Below, in pieces: positions 18,335-27,521 of a stretch of 64,000 bases of DNA (its first letter is position 1; the number at the start of each line of letters is the position of its first letter). The position numbers and the translations under genes are program-made. The notes under the pieces are model-generated. The model saw only the letters and a program-made list of their open reading frames with translations, was not told where the DNA came from and made no database searches. Source of the stretch: Chitinimonas arctica (GTDB lineage: Bacteria; Pseudomonadota; Gammaproteobacteria; Burkholderiales; Chitinimonadaceae); assembly GCF_007431345.1 (NCBI RefSeq), contig NZ_CP041730.1, forward strand, positions 1,054,001 through 1,118,000, written 5' to 3'.

Positions 18335-19362
18335 ATGACATCACTCCATTGCAGGGTGACCCCCGGCTCGATATCGCGCGACGCTTTCCTGCCAATCAAC
18401 GAGAGGATTTCCTTGGGGGCAATGCCATTACCTGGGCGCATCAAACCGATATCTTCCCGCGCCAGTATCTGGCCGGCCGAGACGCCACGCAGCAAGGTCA
18501 CACTGCGGCGCACCAACTCCCGTACCGGCAATTCGCTATTGCTTGGTTCCTTGATTGCGGAGCCCAAGGCTTGCTCCACCTCGCGAACCCGCGAGATCAG
18601 ATCCGCAAGCCCGGCAGGCTCGAGCGAAGCCGTATGATCGGGACCGGGCAATTCGCGATCGAGCGTAAAGTGCTTTTCAATCACCCTGGCCCCCATGGCC
18701 ACCGCGGCAACCGACACGGTCGATCCGTCGGTATGATCGGAATAGCCAACCGGTAAGCCGGTGGCCTGCGCAATGGTGACCATGGCGCGTAGATTTACAT
18801 CAACCAGGGCAGCAGGATAATTCGAAGTACAGTGCAGAATCGTGAGCACTTCCTCCAGCGGTGCCATAAAGCCCAATGATGTCCGCACTGAACGAATGGT
18901 CCCCAGTGCCTCCATGATCTCCGCCAAGGTCGCCATGCCGGTAGAAAGAATCAGTGGCACATTCTTTGCGGTCAGATGCGCGAGAAAGGGCAGATTGGTG
19001 ATTTCCCCCGATGCGACCTTGATACGGCGCATACCCAACTCGATCAGGAAATCCGCCGCTTCCTCATCAAATGGCGTGGACATGAACTCAATACCAAGCG
19101 CCTTGCACTGCTCCACCAGCTTTCGATGCAGCGAGTCGGACATTTCCAATTGTTTGAGCATGGCATGCTGATCGCCGTCACCCGTTTCGCGAGCCTGGTA
19201 CTCTGCCTTGGCCGCCCCCTTCCGGACCAATTTATCCGCGGAAAAAGTTTGGAACTTGACGGCATCGGCGCCACAGTCGGCGGCAATTCGCACCAACTGC
19301 AAGGCTAGCGCCTCATCGCCATTGTGATTGACACCCGCTTCGGCAATAAAAAATGTACTCAT
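18331..19362 (-). CDS. neuB: N-acetylneuraminate/legionaminate synthase (NeuB/LegI)
   Basis: A 343-residue synthase that condenses phosphoenolpyruvate with a 2-acetamido-mannose-type sugar to make a nonulosonic acid. A NeuB TIM barrel covers about 1-270 (FFIAEAGVNHNGDEALALQL; VKFQTFSADKLV; GYSDHT) and a SAF (antifreeze-like) domain about 285-343. The neighbouring genes make the legionaminic branch more likely than sialic acid. The ATG at 19362 is chosen because it overlaps the cytidylyltransferase stop (ATGA) and begins exactly at the conserved N-terminus; a TTG at 19377 is the longer alternative. Confidence 0.93.
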   Translation of the reverse strand: MSTFFIAEAGVNHNGDEALALQLVRIAADCGADAVKFQTFSADKLVRKGAAKAEYQARETGDGDQHAMLKQLEMSDSLHRKLVEQCKALGIEFMSTPFDEEAADFLIELGMRRIKVASGEITNLPFLAHLTAKNVPLILSTGMATLAEIMEALGTIRSVRTSLGFMAPLEEVLTILHCTSNYPAALVDVNLRAMVTIAQATGLPVGYSDHTDGSTVSVAAVAMGARVIEKHFTLDRELPGPDHTASLEPAGLADLISRVREVEQALGSAIKEPSNSELPVRELVRRSVTLLRGVSAGQILAREDIGLMRPGNGIAPKEILSLIGRKASRDIEPGVTLQWSDVI

Positions 19363-20060
19363 TTTGTCTTCATCCAATCGTCAATCAACAATTCCGCTAC
19401 ACGCCAATCGAACAGGGTATCTATATCGATGTTCTCGACGGCTTCGGAACAGAGAACCGAGCGGCAGCGCTTTGGGGTGAATGTGCCTTGCTCCCGTAGC
19501 GTCCGCACCTTGGTGAGATATAGCGCGCCATTGACTGCGTATGCGGGTGGATAGTCCTGCGAACGCGTGATGCCTGTGGAGTTATCCACCCACGCCTCCA
19601 GGCAACCGCTCGTGCCCTCCCTATATGCGAGATACGGATGGGTACTGGCCATGGAAACGCCGATGACGCCGTCGCAATCTTCTTCCGCAAGTAAATCGAA
19701 CGCGCTTTGCCAGCGTGTTTGAAACCGAACCGGCGTGGTAGGTTGCAACAGTGCGACCGCATCGAATTCGCGTCCGACCTTGCTCAGGTAGTCCAGCAAC
19801 TCCAATACCACGTCGAGGGATGCGGTCTTGTCCTGCGCCAATTCGGCCGGCCGTAATCGACTCACGTCCAGGCCTGCATGACGTCCCACTTCGGCAATTT
19901 CCGCACTATCGGTGGAAAGCTGTATGTCGCTAAACCAGGGGATGGTTTGCGCGAACGAAATCGTCCAGGCAATCAGCGGCTTATCGAATAGCGGCCGCGT
20001 ATTCTTTCCGGGCAGCCGCTTCGAGCCGCCTCGCGCAGGGATAACCGCAAGAACGCGCAT
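19359..20060 (-). CDS. neuA: Acylneuraminate/legionaminate cytidylyltransferase (NeuA/LegF)
   Basis: A 233-residue nucleotidyltransferase that activates the nonulosonic acid with CTP to the CMP-sugar donor. The nucleotide-binding start MRVLAVIPARGGSKRLPGKN and the segments LLQPTTPVR and AVNGALYLT are diagnostic. It lacks the extra C-terminal phosphatase-like domain of some NeuA proteins. The start at 20060 overlaps the hisH-like stop by one base (TGATG) and fits the conserved N-terminus; the open frame extends 34 codons upstream, but that part lies within the hisH-like gene. Confidence 0.92.
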   Translation of the reverse strand: MRVLAVIPARGGSKRLPGKNTRPLFDKPLIAWTISFAQTIPWFSDIQLSTDSAEIAEVGRHAGLDVSRLRPAELAQDKTASLDVVLELLDYLSKVGREFDAVALLQPTTPVRFQTRWQSAFDLLAEEDCDGVIGVSMASTHPYLAYREGTSGCLEAWVDNSTGITRSQDYPPAYAVNGALYLTKVRTLREQGTFTPKRCRSVLCSEAVENIDIDTLFDWRVAELLIDDWMKTK

Positions 20061-20707
20061 CAGATTTGGATAAAACTGCGCAATATGCTCAATCCCACCT
20101 TCCCGCTGCGCTCGGGGTGGAACTGCGTCGCCATGACATTGGCCTGCTGAACCGCCGCGCATAAGCGGTGGCCACCATACAGGGTATCGGCCAGGCGAAT
20201 GGAAGGATCCGACGGCACCGCAGCGTAGGAATGCACGAAATAAACCGCCGCACGTTTGGCTTCAAGTCCTTCCAATACGCCACCGCGCCAATGCTCGCAC
20301 CCTTCCGCAGGGATCAGATAGTTCCATCCGATCTGCGGCACGCGTTGCTGAATATTCTGGGTATTCCGGCTGGGTATTCCTCGTACCCTCCCTTCGAGAA
20401 TGCCCAAGCCGCGATGCTCGCCAAACTCTTCGCTACCTTCGAACAACATTTGCATGCCAACACAAATCCCCAGAAAGGGGCGCTCAGTGGCAACAAAACG
20501 GTGGATGACTTCGTCGAAACCGCGACTTGCCAACTCCGAAATACAATCGCGGAACGCCCCCACCCCCGGTACCACCAACCTTTCCGCCGCCAGGGCCAAG
20601 GACGCATCCTCGGTAATGGTGACATCGGCCCCGCAATGCTCGAAAGCACGCGCCACGTTGAGCAAATTACCCATTCCGTAATCCAGCAAGGTGATTTTGC
20701 TACACAT
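20060..20707 (-). CDS. hisH: HisH-type glutamine amidotransferase, sugar-modifying copy 1
   Basis: A 215-residue class I glutamine amidotransferase that frees ammonia from glutamine. The oxyanion segment LLDYGMGNLLNV, nucleophile region FLGICVGMQMLFEGSEE and the His-Glu pair in QFHPERSGKVG form a complete catalytic set. It overlaps the hisF-like gene by eight bases and ends at neuA. No other his genes are near, and a PP-loop amidotransferase heads the set, so it most likely feeds ammonia to acetamidino-group formation on the nonulosonic acid, as in PseA- and WbpG-type systems. Confidence 0.87.
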   Translation of the reverse strand: MCSKITLLDYGMGNLLNVARAFEHCGADVTITEDASLALAAERLVVPGVGAFRDCISELASRGFDEVIHRFVATERPFLGICVGMQMLFEGSEEFGEHRGLGILEGRVRGIPSRNTQNIQQRVPQIGWNYLIPAEGCEHWRGGVLEGLEAKRAAVYFVHSYAAVPSDPSIRLADTLYGGHRLCAAVQQANVMATQFHPERSGKVGLSILRSFIQI

Positions 20708-21473
20708 CCACCAGCTCCCTTACGAAGAGACCTGCGTCCAATGCGGTTTGTCGAATAGTCATCAAGTCCATTCGATTGTAATGAAGGACATCCGCCATCG
20801 CGATGGCATCAGCCAACCCTTCGTTCGCCGCCAAGACAAAGTCTTCCGGGCTGCCCATCCCGCCACTGGCGATAACCGGCACCGACACGGCCTGGCTTAT
20901 CTGGCGTATAAGCGGAATATCGAATCCCTTGCGGGTCCCTTCCCGATCAACGGAGGTCAACAAAATCTCCCCCGCACCCAATGCCACGCCTCGAACCGCC
21001 CACTCAAGTACGTCCAGGCCGGTACGCTCTCGCCCATTGTCGGTGTAGACCTCCCAGCGATCGGATGTCGTCTGCTTCGCTTCAATGGACAGCACCATGG
21101 CCTGGGAACCAAAACGATAGGCAACCTCCGAAATCAAATCCGGCCGCGCCACGGCGGCGGTATTGATGGCCACCTTATCCGCGCCGGAACGGAGAATATG
21201 TTTCGCATCTTCAGGCGAGCGTATGCCGCCACCCACGGTAATGGGAATAAACACCCTATCAGCGGCACGACGGATGATATCGCTCAGATTGTTGCGGCCA
21301 TACAAGCTGGCGACAACATCCATGTAGACCAATTCGTCCGCACCCGCTTCGTAATATTTAAGCGCGTACTCCTGCGGATCGCCGATCACGCGCAATCCTT
21401 CGAGATGCACCCCTTTAATCAAGTTCGGTCCCTTGATATCCAGGCGAGGAATGATGCGAACGTTTCTCATCAT
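20700..21473 (-). CDS. hisF: HisF-type cyclase homologue, sugar-modifying copy 1
   Basis: A 257-residue (beta/alpha)8 barrel that partners HisH and should channel ammonia to the PP-loop enzyme. True HisF needs two aspartates (11 and 130, Thermotoga numbering). Here the first is kept (D12 in RIIPRLDIKG) but the second is Glu (E131 in VLSIEAKQ), which argues against a role in histidine synthesis. The barrel motifs GGGIRSPEDAKHIL and VPVIASGGMG are intact. The start overlaps the stop of the upstream amidotransferase gene by four bases. Confidence 0.85.
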   Translation of the reverse strand: MMRNVRIIPRLDIKGPNLIKGVHLEGLRVIGDPQEYALKYYEAGADELVYMDVVASLYGRNNLSDIIRRAADRVFIPITVGGGIRSPEDAKHILRSGADKVAINTAAVARPDLISEVAYRFGSQAMVLSIEAKQTTSDRWEVYTDNGRERTGLDVLEWAVRGVALGAGEILLTSVDREGTRKGFDIPLIRQISQAVSVPVIASGGMGSPEDFVLAANEGLADAIAMADVLHYNRMDLMTIRQTALDAGLFVRELVDV

Positions 21474-22651
21474 TTTTCTTTGTCGGTTAAATGGTTCTCA
21501 TGCCAGGCAGCATGCCGGAGGATCCACTCATCCCCCTCTTTTTTCCATAGATGATCGGAACGCCAGCTGTCAATCACCTCCTCGAATTGTTCCTGCCCGA
21601 TTGAGCAATACTCCAGAAACTCCTGCAAATGACGCTTTGGAAATTCGCCGTCGTAGCGTCTTACCAACGCCACCGCTTCCTCGCGGGTTATCTTACCGTC
21701 GCGCACTTCATGCGCCGCATCCGACGTCGTACGACCGATACCGAACTTGATATACCCCAGGTAATAATGAAAGCCGTCGATCCGATCATCCAGGCTGGCA
21801 TATTTCGAATAGGTCCCTTCCGAACGCTCCGTATTCGGCGAAAAACCGGTGTGCTCACGGCAATAATAGTAATTTTCCTGGGGGTCCCAAAATTTGTAAT
21901 AGCCCAGAAAATGGATTTCGGTCTTGTTATTCTTTATTTCATCGAACTTTGGCGCCATAAATGGCTTCAAATCCGACAAGGTCAGACCATGCTCCAGCCA
22001 GAACTCCGGCGGCAATCCAGAAAAATAATGCGTATCGTGATCCTGAATTTCCCTATCCGGACGATGCGCATTCTTCATATCGCCGCCATACTCGACCTCG
22101 CCGTTCTCCCCATACATGATCAGTGACACATTATGCTTGATGGCCATGCTAAGCGGAAAGTTGGTCTGCCCATAGATAAATGGCTGAAATGGATCGCCAA
22201 GATGGGCGAAGGAGAGTTGCGTCAACTTCCTGGTCACCACGCCATTAGGCGTGCCGAGCACATTATCAAAGCCGGCGCGAATAAAAGCGTCCAGGTTACG
22301 GCGACCGATTTCAGTTGCCCATAGTGGCGCCCATGTCACCGTCAATGGATTCATGCCATATTTGTATTTAAGCTGATGGGCGACAAAACTACCATCCTTC
22401 CCTCCGCTGCAAGGAACGATTACGTCATATTCCCCATTGCCTTTACGGTGTTTGTCGCACAATGCAAGCAATTCCCGTTCTCGCTCCGTCCAATCGATTT
22501 TATTGCGCTTGTACTCTGCAAAATTGCAAGCCGAGCAAACACCCTTTTCATCGAAAGTGATCCGGGGACGTTGATTCGAAATCGTACATTTCCTGCAGTA
22601 ACGAACTTCGCTCGGAAGCTTGTACTTGGCAATCACGTCAACTTTCTGCAC
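21470..22651 (-). CDS. N-acetyl sugar amidotransferase (PseA/WbpG family), copy 1
   Basis: A 393-residue ATP-pyrophosphatase-fold enzyme. Two CxxC pairs (YCRKC and CSACNF, within the first 45 residues) form a probable zinc site, and the PP-loop is PCSGGKDGSF near residue 80. The family converts an N-acetyl group on a sugar to an acetamidino group with ATP and ammonia delivered by HisH/HisF. The two partner genes follow at once, and the neuA-neuB-neuC genes come next, which points to the legionaminic acid precursor as substrate. The gap to the phosphoglycosyltransferase gene is 17 bases. Confidence 0.86.
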   Translation of the reverse strand: MQKVDVIAKYKLPSEVRYCRKCTISNQRPRITFDEKGVCSACNFAEYKRNKIDWTERERELLALCDKHRKGNGEYDVIVPCSGGKDGSFVAHQLKYKYGMNPLTVTWAPLWATEIGRRNLDAFIRAGFDNVLGTPNGVVTRKLTQLSFAHLGDPFQPFIYGQTNFPLSMAIKHNVSLIMYGENGEVEYGGDMKNAHRPDREIQDHDTHYFSGLPPEFWLEHGLTLSDLKPFMAPKFDEIKNNKTEIHFLGYYKFWDPQENYYYCREHTGFSPNTERSEGTYSKYASLDDRIDGFHYYLGYIKFGIGRTTSDAAHEVRDGKITREEAVALVRRYDGEFPKRHLQEFLEYCSIGQEQFEEVIDSWRSDHLWKKEGDEWILRHAAWHENHLTDKEK

Positions 22652-22668
22652 AAAGCGCTCCTATAGGC

Positions 22669-23232
22669 CTAATGAGAAACGCCATCGCGTTTCATGACTT
22701 TGATAAAAGTACGCCACAATACCAACAAATCGAACACCAGCGACCTTCTATGTAGGTACTCGGTATCCAATTTGACCTTTTCTGGTATGGACAGCTCATC
22801 CCTTCCATTGATCTGAGCCCAGCCCGTGAGCCCGGGAATAAGCGTATGCACTCCCTCCCTGGTACGTAGTTCTATCAAATCATACTGATTATAAAGCGCC
22901 GGTCGCGGTCCAACGAAGCTCATATCGCCCCGCAGTATGCACCAAAGTTGCGGCAATTCATCCAAACTGCTTTTGCGCAAAAAACCTCCTATAGGCGTGA
23001 GATAAGCCCCAGGATCCTCCATAAGATGCGTAGCCACGACAGGCGCATCCTGCCGCATGCTACGGAATTTTGGCATTTTGAAAATAGTATTATTATGCCC
23101 CACCCTGTCCGACCAATAAACCAGCGGGCCTTTAGAGGTCAGTTTTATCGCGATCGCCACCAATATTGCCGGCGCAAATAAAATTATCGCGGCAACGATG
23201 GACAACAATATATCAATGGTTCTTTTTATCAA
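22669..23232 (-). CDS. Small monotopic phosphoglycosyltransferase (PglC/WcaJ-type initiating sugar transferase)
   Basis: A 187-residue enzyme that moves a sugar 1-phosphate from a UDP-sugar to undecaprenyl phosphate, starting each repeat unit. One N-terminal hydrophobic re-entrant helix (about 8-30) is followed by the catalytic core with KFRSM, SLDELPQLWCILRGDMSFVG and PGLTGWAQINGR. It is the minimal PglC-like form without the multi-pass N-terminus of WcaJ or WbaP. As UDP-diacetylbacillosamine should be an intermediate here, that sugar or a related 6-deoxy sugar is a plausible first residue. The start overlaps the GT4 stop by four bases. Confidence 0.9.
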   Translation of the reverse strand: MIKRTIDILLSIVAAIILFAPAILVAIAIKLTSKGPLVYWSDRVGHNNTIFKMPKFRSMRQDAPVVATHLMEDPGAYLTPIGGFLRKSSLDELPQLWCILRGDMSFVGPRPALYNQYDLIELRTREGVHTLIPGLTGWAQINGRDELSIPEKVKLDTEYLHRRSLVFDLLVLWRTFIKVMKRDGVSH

Positions 23233-24392
23233 TTATTTGCACCCGCCAATATCAATTTCGCAGCACCTTCCGCATAAGCTTCCCGCGTGTGCATGACCCG
23301 AACGCCACGGCATGCCTCCTGCATAGCCGAATATAAATCAGCATCATCTTTCAGCCGTAAAATTGCGCTGTATATCTGCTCTACATCCCCAGCATTGTAC
23401 TGCGCGCCGCAGCGACTTAATTCCAAAAACTCTCCCGCATCGCACGGCGGTGTCACGATAGTCGGTATGGCCAATCCCAGGTATTCCCAGACCTTTACCG
23501 GAAAGGCATCCTTGGAAATGTCCTCGTCCAGTCGCAAGCACAAGCCAACATGACACTTCGATACTTCCTGAATCGTCTCTTCAAAAGATTTCCTGCCTAG
23601 ATACCTTAGATTTTCGTTTTGGTTATCTTCCAGTAAGTTTGACTTCCGACCATACCCGACCACCACCACATCGATATCATGCATAGCCAATCGATCAGCT
23701 AAAATCACGATGGACTCAACATCCTGAAAAAACCCCAGCACACCGTGAAAGCACACGGTAAATCTAGCATGTTTTTCCGACTGCACATTCAACAGCAAGG
23801 ACGGAAACCCATTCGCAATATGGACAACCGATGGTTTGCCCGGATATTTTTCCACTTCATTCTTCAAGCCAGCCGTTGCTGTAAAGATCAAAGCGGCTCG
23901 CTTATACATATAGGCACTGAATTTATCCAAGATACGATGCAACACACCATCCTTGGCGATTAAATTGCTTGCTACATATGCTTGAGGGTAGATATCCCTG
24001 ATATCCAATATAAATGGCATCCTACGTAACATCGCCGCTAGGCATATAATGCAAGCAGCAATGTACGATGGCGATGAAACCAATAAAGTCGTAGATTTAG
24101 GATTCGCTCTAAATACCTGCCGCCCCACACGAATGCCTAAAACCCCTTCCCGCCATACTCTGCGCAACAATCCCCCTTCTTCCGACCCCGTCCCGCTTGG
24201 TAGCGATTTGATTTCGACTCCGTCAATTGGATGAGGATCGGGCGTTGCGGTGTAAAAACGCAAATCCACGGGTGTTGCACCTCTGAATTTCACCAATGCT
24301 TCGGCGATCGAGTGGCCACGCAGGGCTGCACCACCACCTCCCGAAGGTGGTAAGCTCTCAAAGAAACAAGCGATACGTTTATTCTGATTCAT
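23229..24392 (-). CDS. GT4-type glycosyltransferase
   Basis: A 387-residue GT-B glycosyltransferase. The N-terminal domain opens with RIACFFESLPPSGGGGAALR; the C-terminal domain carries FTVCFHGVLGFFQDVE and the family 4 acceptor/donor segment KVWEYLGLAIPTIVT near residue 305. It should add a sugar to the lipid-linked intermediate on the cytoplasmic face. The donor cannot be told from the sequence. The start shares one base with the polymerase stop. Base use is A+T-rich compared with the left arm. Confidence 0.82.
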   Translation of the reverse strand: MNQNKRIACFFESLPPSGGGGAALRGHSIAEALVKFRGATPVDLRFYTATPDPHPIDGVEIKSLPSGTGSEEGGLLRRVWREGVLGIRVGRQVFRANPKSTTLLVSSPSYIAACIICLAAMLRRMPFILDIRDIYPQAYVASNLIAKDGVLHRILDKFSAYMYKRAALIFTATAGLKNEVEKYPGKPSVVHIANGFPSLLLNVQSEKHARFTVCFHGVLGFFQDVESIVILADRLAMHDIDVVVVGYGRKSNLLEDNQNENLRYLGRKSFEETIQEVSKCHVGLCLRLDEDISKDAFPVKVWEYLGLAIPTIVTPPCDAGEFLELSRCGAQYNAGDVEQIYSAILRLKDDADLYSAMQEACRGVRVMHTREAYAEGAAKLILAGANN

Positions 24393-25681
24393 TATGCCGC
24401 CTTTTTGACATAGACAAATCCGCGCTTCGACATACCGGGCTGCAGAATAAAGTAAGTCACCCCCATCGATATCAGCATCAGCGGGTGGACCAACTGCACA
24501 ATGCCTGCGCTATTCAACCAGCTCAACAATACAAAAACAAAATAAGTTATCGTCATAGCTCCCAAATCATAGCGCCGCTTGGCGACGGATTTTTTTATAT
24601 AGTCAAGCACCACGGCAACGAAATATCCGGCAATCAACCCAAAAACAATGAAGCCATATAAACCAAAAAACAACAATCCTTCCACAAAAATATTTGGCGT
24701 CATGTTCCATTCGCCAGAGCTTACCGCCGAGACCATATCTGGATACTGAGCAGCCGAAACCGCCATCGAAAACCCATACTGATACACTTCGTCCATTCCA
24801 ACAAACAGTTTTATATTACTTTTGCCAAAAATCTCCATCAGAGTAGGCAAATAGCTAAACTGCATCTCATCATCTATCAACTGCAACGGGACCGCATACG
24901 GCAATTCCGCAGTCAAGATAAAAGCACGATACAATATATACAAAACAGCGTCAAACAAATCACCTTCCAGGAAGGAATCGAACATTAGCCCTGCCACCAC
25001 CACAAGACAAAATGATATCAACACCAGTCTCAAAAAAGCCCAAAAATTCATGCGGTCCCAATATAGGGCGATTACCCCAGGCAATACGATCTGAATCGCG
25101 GAAGCTTTTCCACCCGTCGCGGCTCCAATCAACAGGACTGAAACGATACTGAATATGACAGCATTTCTTGATTCCTTATTCGGGTGAAATCGGTGCCATA
25201 AGCATACGTATGCCAATAAGGAAGGCGATAAATACTTCGTAAAAAATGCGTGGAATGGACCCATTTGCCGCACATGCTCTTTTGTCACTTCCCCGCCCAA
25301 CACCCATAACCCTTGAAATGGCACCATAACAATCAACAAAATCACAAATATGGCAAACGTCACATATCGCAGATTCGGGCTATAGGCGGCAACGTCAAGC
25401 TTCGTCCCTTCTGTTATCGGCTTTCTTTGCCGAATAAAAAAAGCAGAAAAGAATGCCACCAGGAAAACCGTATATAGCATGAAAGGAATAAGCGAATAAT
25501 TCCCATTCACCAACCACTCATACTCTTCCTGTAAAAAATACAGCAGTACAATGCCTGTATAAGGCAGCATTAACACCAGCAGAACGAGTACAATTAGCAT
25601 TTGCAGAGCCCGGTGCGATAAACCATCAGTTATATTGCACTTTTCGATATATTTTAACCAGTGCCATTGCAATCTTCGCAT
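24392..25681 (-). CDS. Wzy-like O-antigen/capsule polymerase
   Basis: A polytopic inner-membrane protein of up to 429 residues with about ten to twelve hydrophobic segments and a large loop around 270-330. It has no strong family motif, which is normal for Wzy. It is the only such protein in a cluster that also has Wzx, Wzz and an initiating transferase, so the role follows from context. The start is uncertain: ATG at 25681 overlaps the upstream amidotransferase by 56 bases, and ATG at 25600 would remove 27 residues and begin just before the first membrane segment. A hand count over 24841-24900 gives about 47% G+C, against about 60% in dapC. Confidence 0.72.
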   Translation of the reverse strand: MRRLQWHWLKYIEKCNITDGLSHRALQMLIVLVLLVLMLPYTGIVLLYFLQEEYEWLVNGNYSLIPFMLYTVFLVAFFSAFFIRQRKPITEGTKLDVAAYSPNLRYVTFAIFVILLIVMVPFQGLWVLGGEVTKEHVRQMGPFHAFFTKYLSPSLLAYVCLWHRFHPNKESRNAVIFSIVSVLLIGAATGGKASAIQIVLPGVIALYWDRMNFWAFLRLVLISFCLVVVAGLMFDSFLEGDLFDAVLYILYRAFILTAELPYAVPLQLIDDEMQFSYLPTLMEIFGKSNIKLFVGMDEVYQYGFSMAVSAAQYPDMVSAVSSGEWNMTPNIFVEGLLFFGLYGFIVFGLIAGYFVAVVLDYIKKSVAKRRYDLGAMTITYFVFVLLSWLNSAGIVQLVHPLMLISMGVTYFILQPGMSKRGFVYVKKAA

Positions 25682-26729
25682 AGGAAGGATAGTCGAAGTG
25701 ACTAACCGCCGATGCGTTCAAATAAGCATCGTGCTCCACCTGCGAAAACCCCAGCTTCTTGCAGATATACTCCCGATCCGATGCCAGCGCAGATTCGGTA
25801 TAAGGTGGCTTTTCCAGCTCCTTCAATGCAAGTTCGCGCGTCACTTCCCCATTCATAATGAGGTCAGACAAGTGCACCTTGCGCTTATCCACGCCAAATT
25901 TCTTGGGGAGGATATGAGCCTGGTAGTATTTTGTAAATAAAGATTCGTAATGCTTACCGCCATAATATTCCCAGCCCAGCTCCGCTTTCAATGTAGCGAT
26001 GGCTTCTTCTTTCTTATAAGGGAGATAATTCAATATCGGCACGGATTGAAAACCAGACATATACTTGTTCCAAGCCATATGCCAAATACTGATGGTAGGA
26101 TAGCTACGCACTTTCAATTGGCCAAATTTCTTTTGAATAGCCATCAAGTTAAGTAAATCAAACTTGAAATGCTGCCATGCTTTCGGCATAATCGACTCGG
26201 TGGCCACGTTTGTGCCCGACAGGATATATCGAATTTTATGCTGCTTGGCCAGTTTGAAGAGCGCAGCAAAGATAGCGTGATCGGTAACCATCTCGATATC
26301 GATAACATTTGCTTTAAAGAAAGATCGCTGGATATCGCGAAACTCCTCCCAATCGATGACATAGGTAATCAAGTCCAAATTTAACTTCTTCACCATCCTT
26401 TCGATATTCTTCACCGCCAACTCGGAGTTCCAGCCATTATCGAAATGTACCGCAAGGGGTTTCAACCCCAACTGGATGGCTTGATAGGCTACATAGGAGC
26501 TATCTACTCCACCGCTCAGGCCAATAATGCAATCATATTCGCCCTTCGCACGCGCCTTTATCCGAGCGACCAAGGCAGCCAACTTCTCACCCGCATCAGA
26601 CTGACTGAAAGGAGCTTGTGCAACACGCGCTTCGTGTGACTTGCAATGACTGCACACACCGGACTCATCGAATGAGATCTCCGCATCGGTCGTATCCATC
26701 ACACAACGAACACATATTTGATAGTGCAC
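25626..26729 (-). CDS. N-acetyl sugar amidotransferase (WbpG family), copy 2
   Basis: A 367-residue PP-loop ATPase of the same family as the copy at 21470-22651, but clearly diverged. It starts with two CxxC pairs (CVRC and CSHC) and has the loop LSGGVDSSYVAYQA near residue 72. In Pseudomonas aeruginosa O5-type clusters WbpG with HisH2 and HisF2 makes the acetamidino group of ManNAc(3NAm)A. It follows hisH2 and hisF2 and lies in the same operon as wbpB, wbpD and wbpE homologues, which supports that substrate class. The gap to hisF2 is 28 bases. Confidence 0.86.
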   Translation of the reverse strand: MHYQICVRCVMDTTDAEISFDESGVCSHCKSHEARVAQAPFSQSDAGEKLAALVARIKARAKGEYDCIIGLSGGVDSSYVAYQAIQLGLKPLAVHFDNGWNSELAVKNIERMVKKLNLDLITYVIDWEEFRDIQRSFFKANVIDIEMVTDHAIFAALFKLAKQHKIRYILSGTNVATESIMPKAWQHFKFDLLNLMAIQKKFGQLKVRSYPTISIWHMAWNKYMSGFQSVPILNYLPYKKEEAIATLKAELGWEYYGGKHYESLFTKYYQAHILPKKFGVDKRKVHLSDLIMNGEVTRELALKELEKPPYTESALASDREYICKKLGFSQVEHDAYLNASAVSHFDYPSYAKIAMALVKIYRKVQYN

Positions 26730-26757
26730 CGTACGCTCTCCTTCGCGTCTACCGCGC

Positions 26758-27519
26758 TTATAAAAATGCCTGTTTCAGGGCATCTGCTTCCGGGTAGGTA
26801 ATCAGGACGCCTCTATGCTTGCCATGGAAAACAAACATTGCGCCGGCAGCCACCGCCGAAGCACCGCCACAGTGGGTTGCTTCTCGAAAGTCTCCGATTT
26901 TGCCGGCCCCACCGGACGCAATAACCGGGATGGGTACTGCACGCGCGATCTGCTTGATCAATTCAAGATCGTAGCCTTCCATCGTTCCGTCACGATCAAT
27001 CGCAGTCAAAAAAATCTCACCGGCTCCCAGCTTGGAAACCGTCAAGGCGAACGCCACAGGATCCAGCCCTGTCGACTTCGTTCCCCTGGCACGATAGACC
27101 TCATATTTTCCAAATAGCTTTCGTTTGACATCCATCGAAACCACGATTGATTGGGAGCCAAACTCGGCCGCTGCGGCACTGATTAATTCCGGATGCTGAA
27201 AGGCTGCCTCGTTCAAAACGACTTTCTCAATTCCCAATTTCAGTATCTTCCGTATCTGCTCTAAATTTGTTATGCCGCCTCCATATGCAACAGGCATAAA
27301 ACATTCATTGGCAATTTCTTCGATAACCTCGAAGTTCGGCCCTTTCCCTTCCACCGAAGCAAGTACATCCAAAAGAACCAACTCGTCCACTTCCTTGTCA
27401 TTAAATATCTTTATCGCATTGATAGGATCGCCGATATATTGTGGATCCTTAAACCTTGTTGTCTTCACAAGGCCTCTTCCCTTTAATAGCAAGCAAGGAA
27501 TCACGCGGATACGTAACAT
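26758..27519 (-). CDS. AglZ/HisF2-family acetamidino modification protein, copy 2
   Basis: A 253-residue HisF-like barrel. The first catalytic aspartate of true HisF is replaced by leucine (L11 in RVIPCLLLKG), while the second is kept (D130 in VVSMDVKRK). The CLLLKG start and the segment GDPINAIKIFNDKEVDELVL are typical of the HisF2/AglZ group that serves sugar amidination and not histidine synthesis. It should channel ammonia from the HisH-type partner, whose stop lies two bases before its start, to the WbpG-type enzyme. Confidence 0.86.
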   Translation of the reverse strand: MLRIRVIPCLLLKGRGLVKTTRFKDPQYIGDPINAIKIFNDKEVDELVLLDVLASVEGKGPNFEVIEEIANECFMPVAYGGGITNLEQIRKILKLGIEKVVLNEAAFQHPELISAAAAEFGSQSIVVSMDVKRKLFGKYEVYRARGTKSTGLDPVAFALTVSKLGAGEIFLTAIDRDGTMEGYDLELIKQIARAVPIPVIASGGAGKIGDFREATHCGGASAVAAGAMFVFHGKHRGVLITYPEADALKQAFL

Positions 27520-27521
27520 AC

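Noticed and set aside
18331..20060. Plain sialic acid (Neu5Ac) synthesis
   Set aside because: NeuA, NeuB and NeuC alone would allow it, but the 4,6-dehydratase, the second aminotransferase and the PglD-type acetyltransferase in the same operon fit the legionaminic route better. It is not fully excluded.
20060..21473. HisH/HisF as histidine biosynthesis genes
   Set aside because: No other his genes are near, PP-loop sugar amidotransferases flank both pairs, and each HisF lacks a catalytic aspartate.
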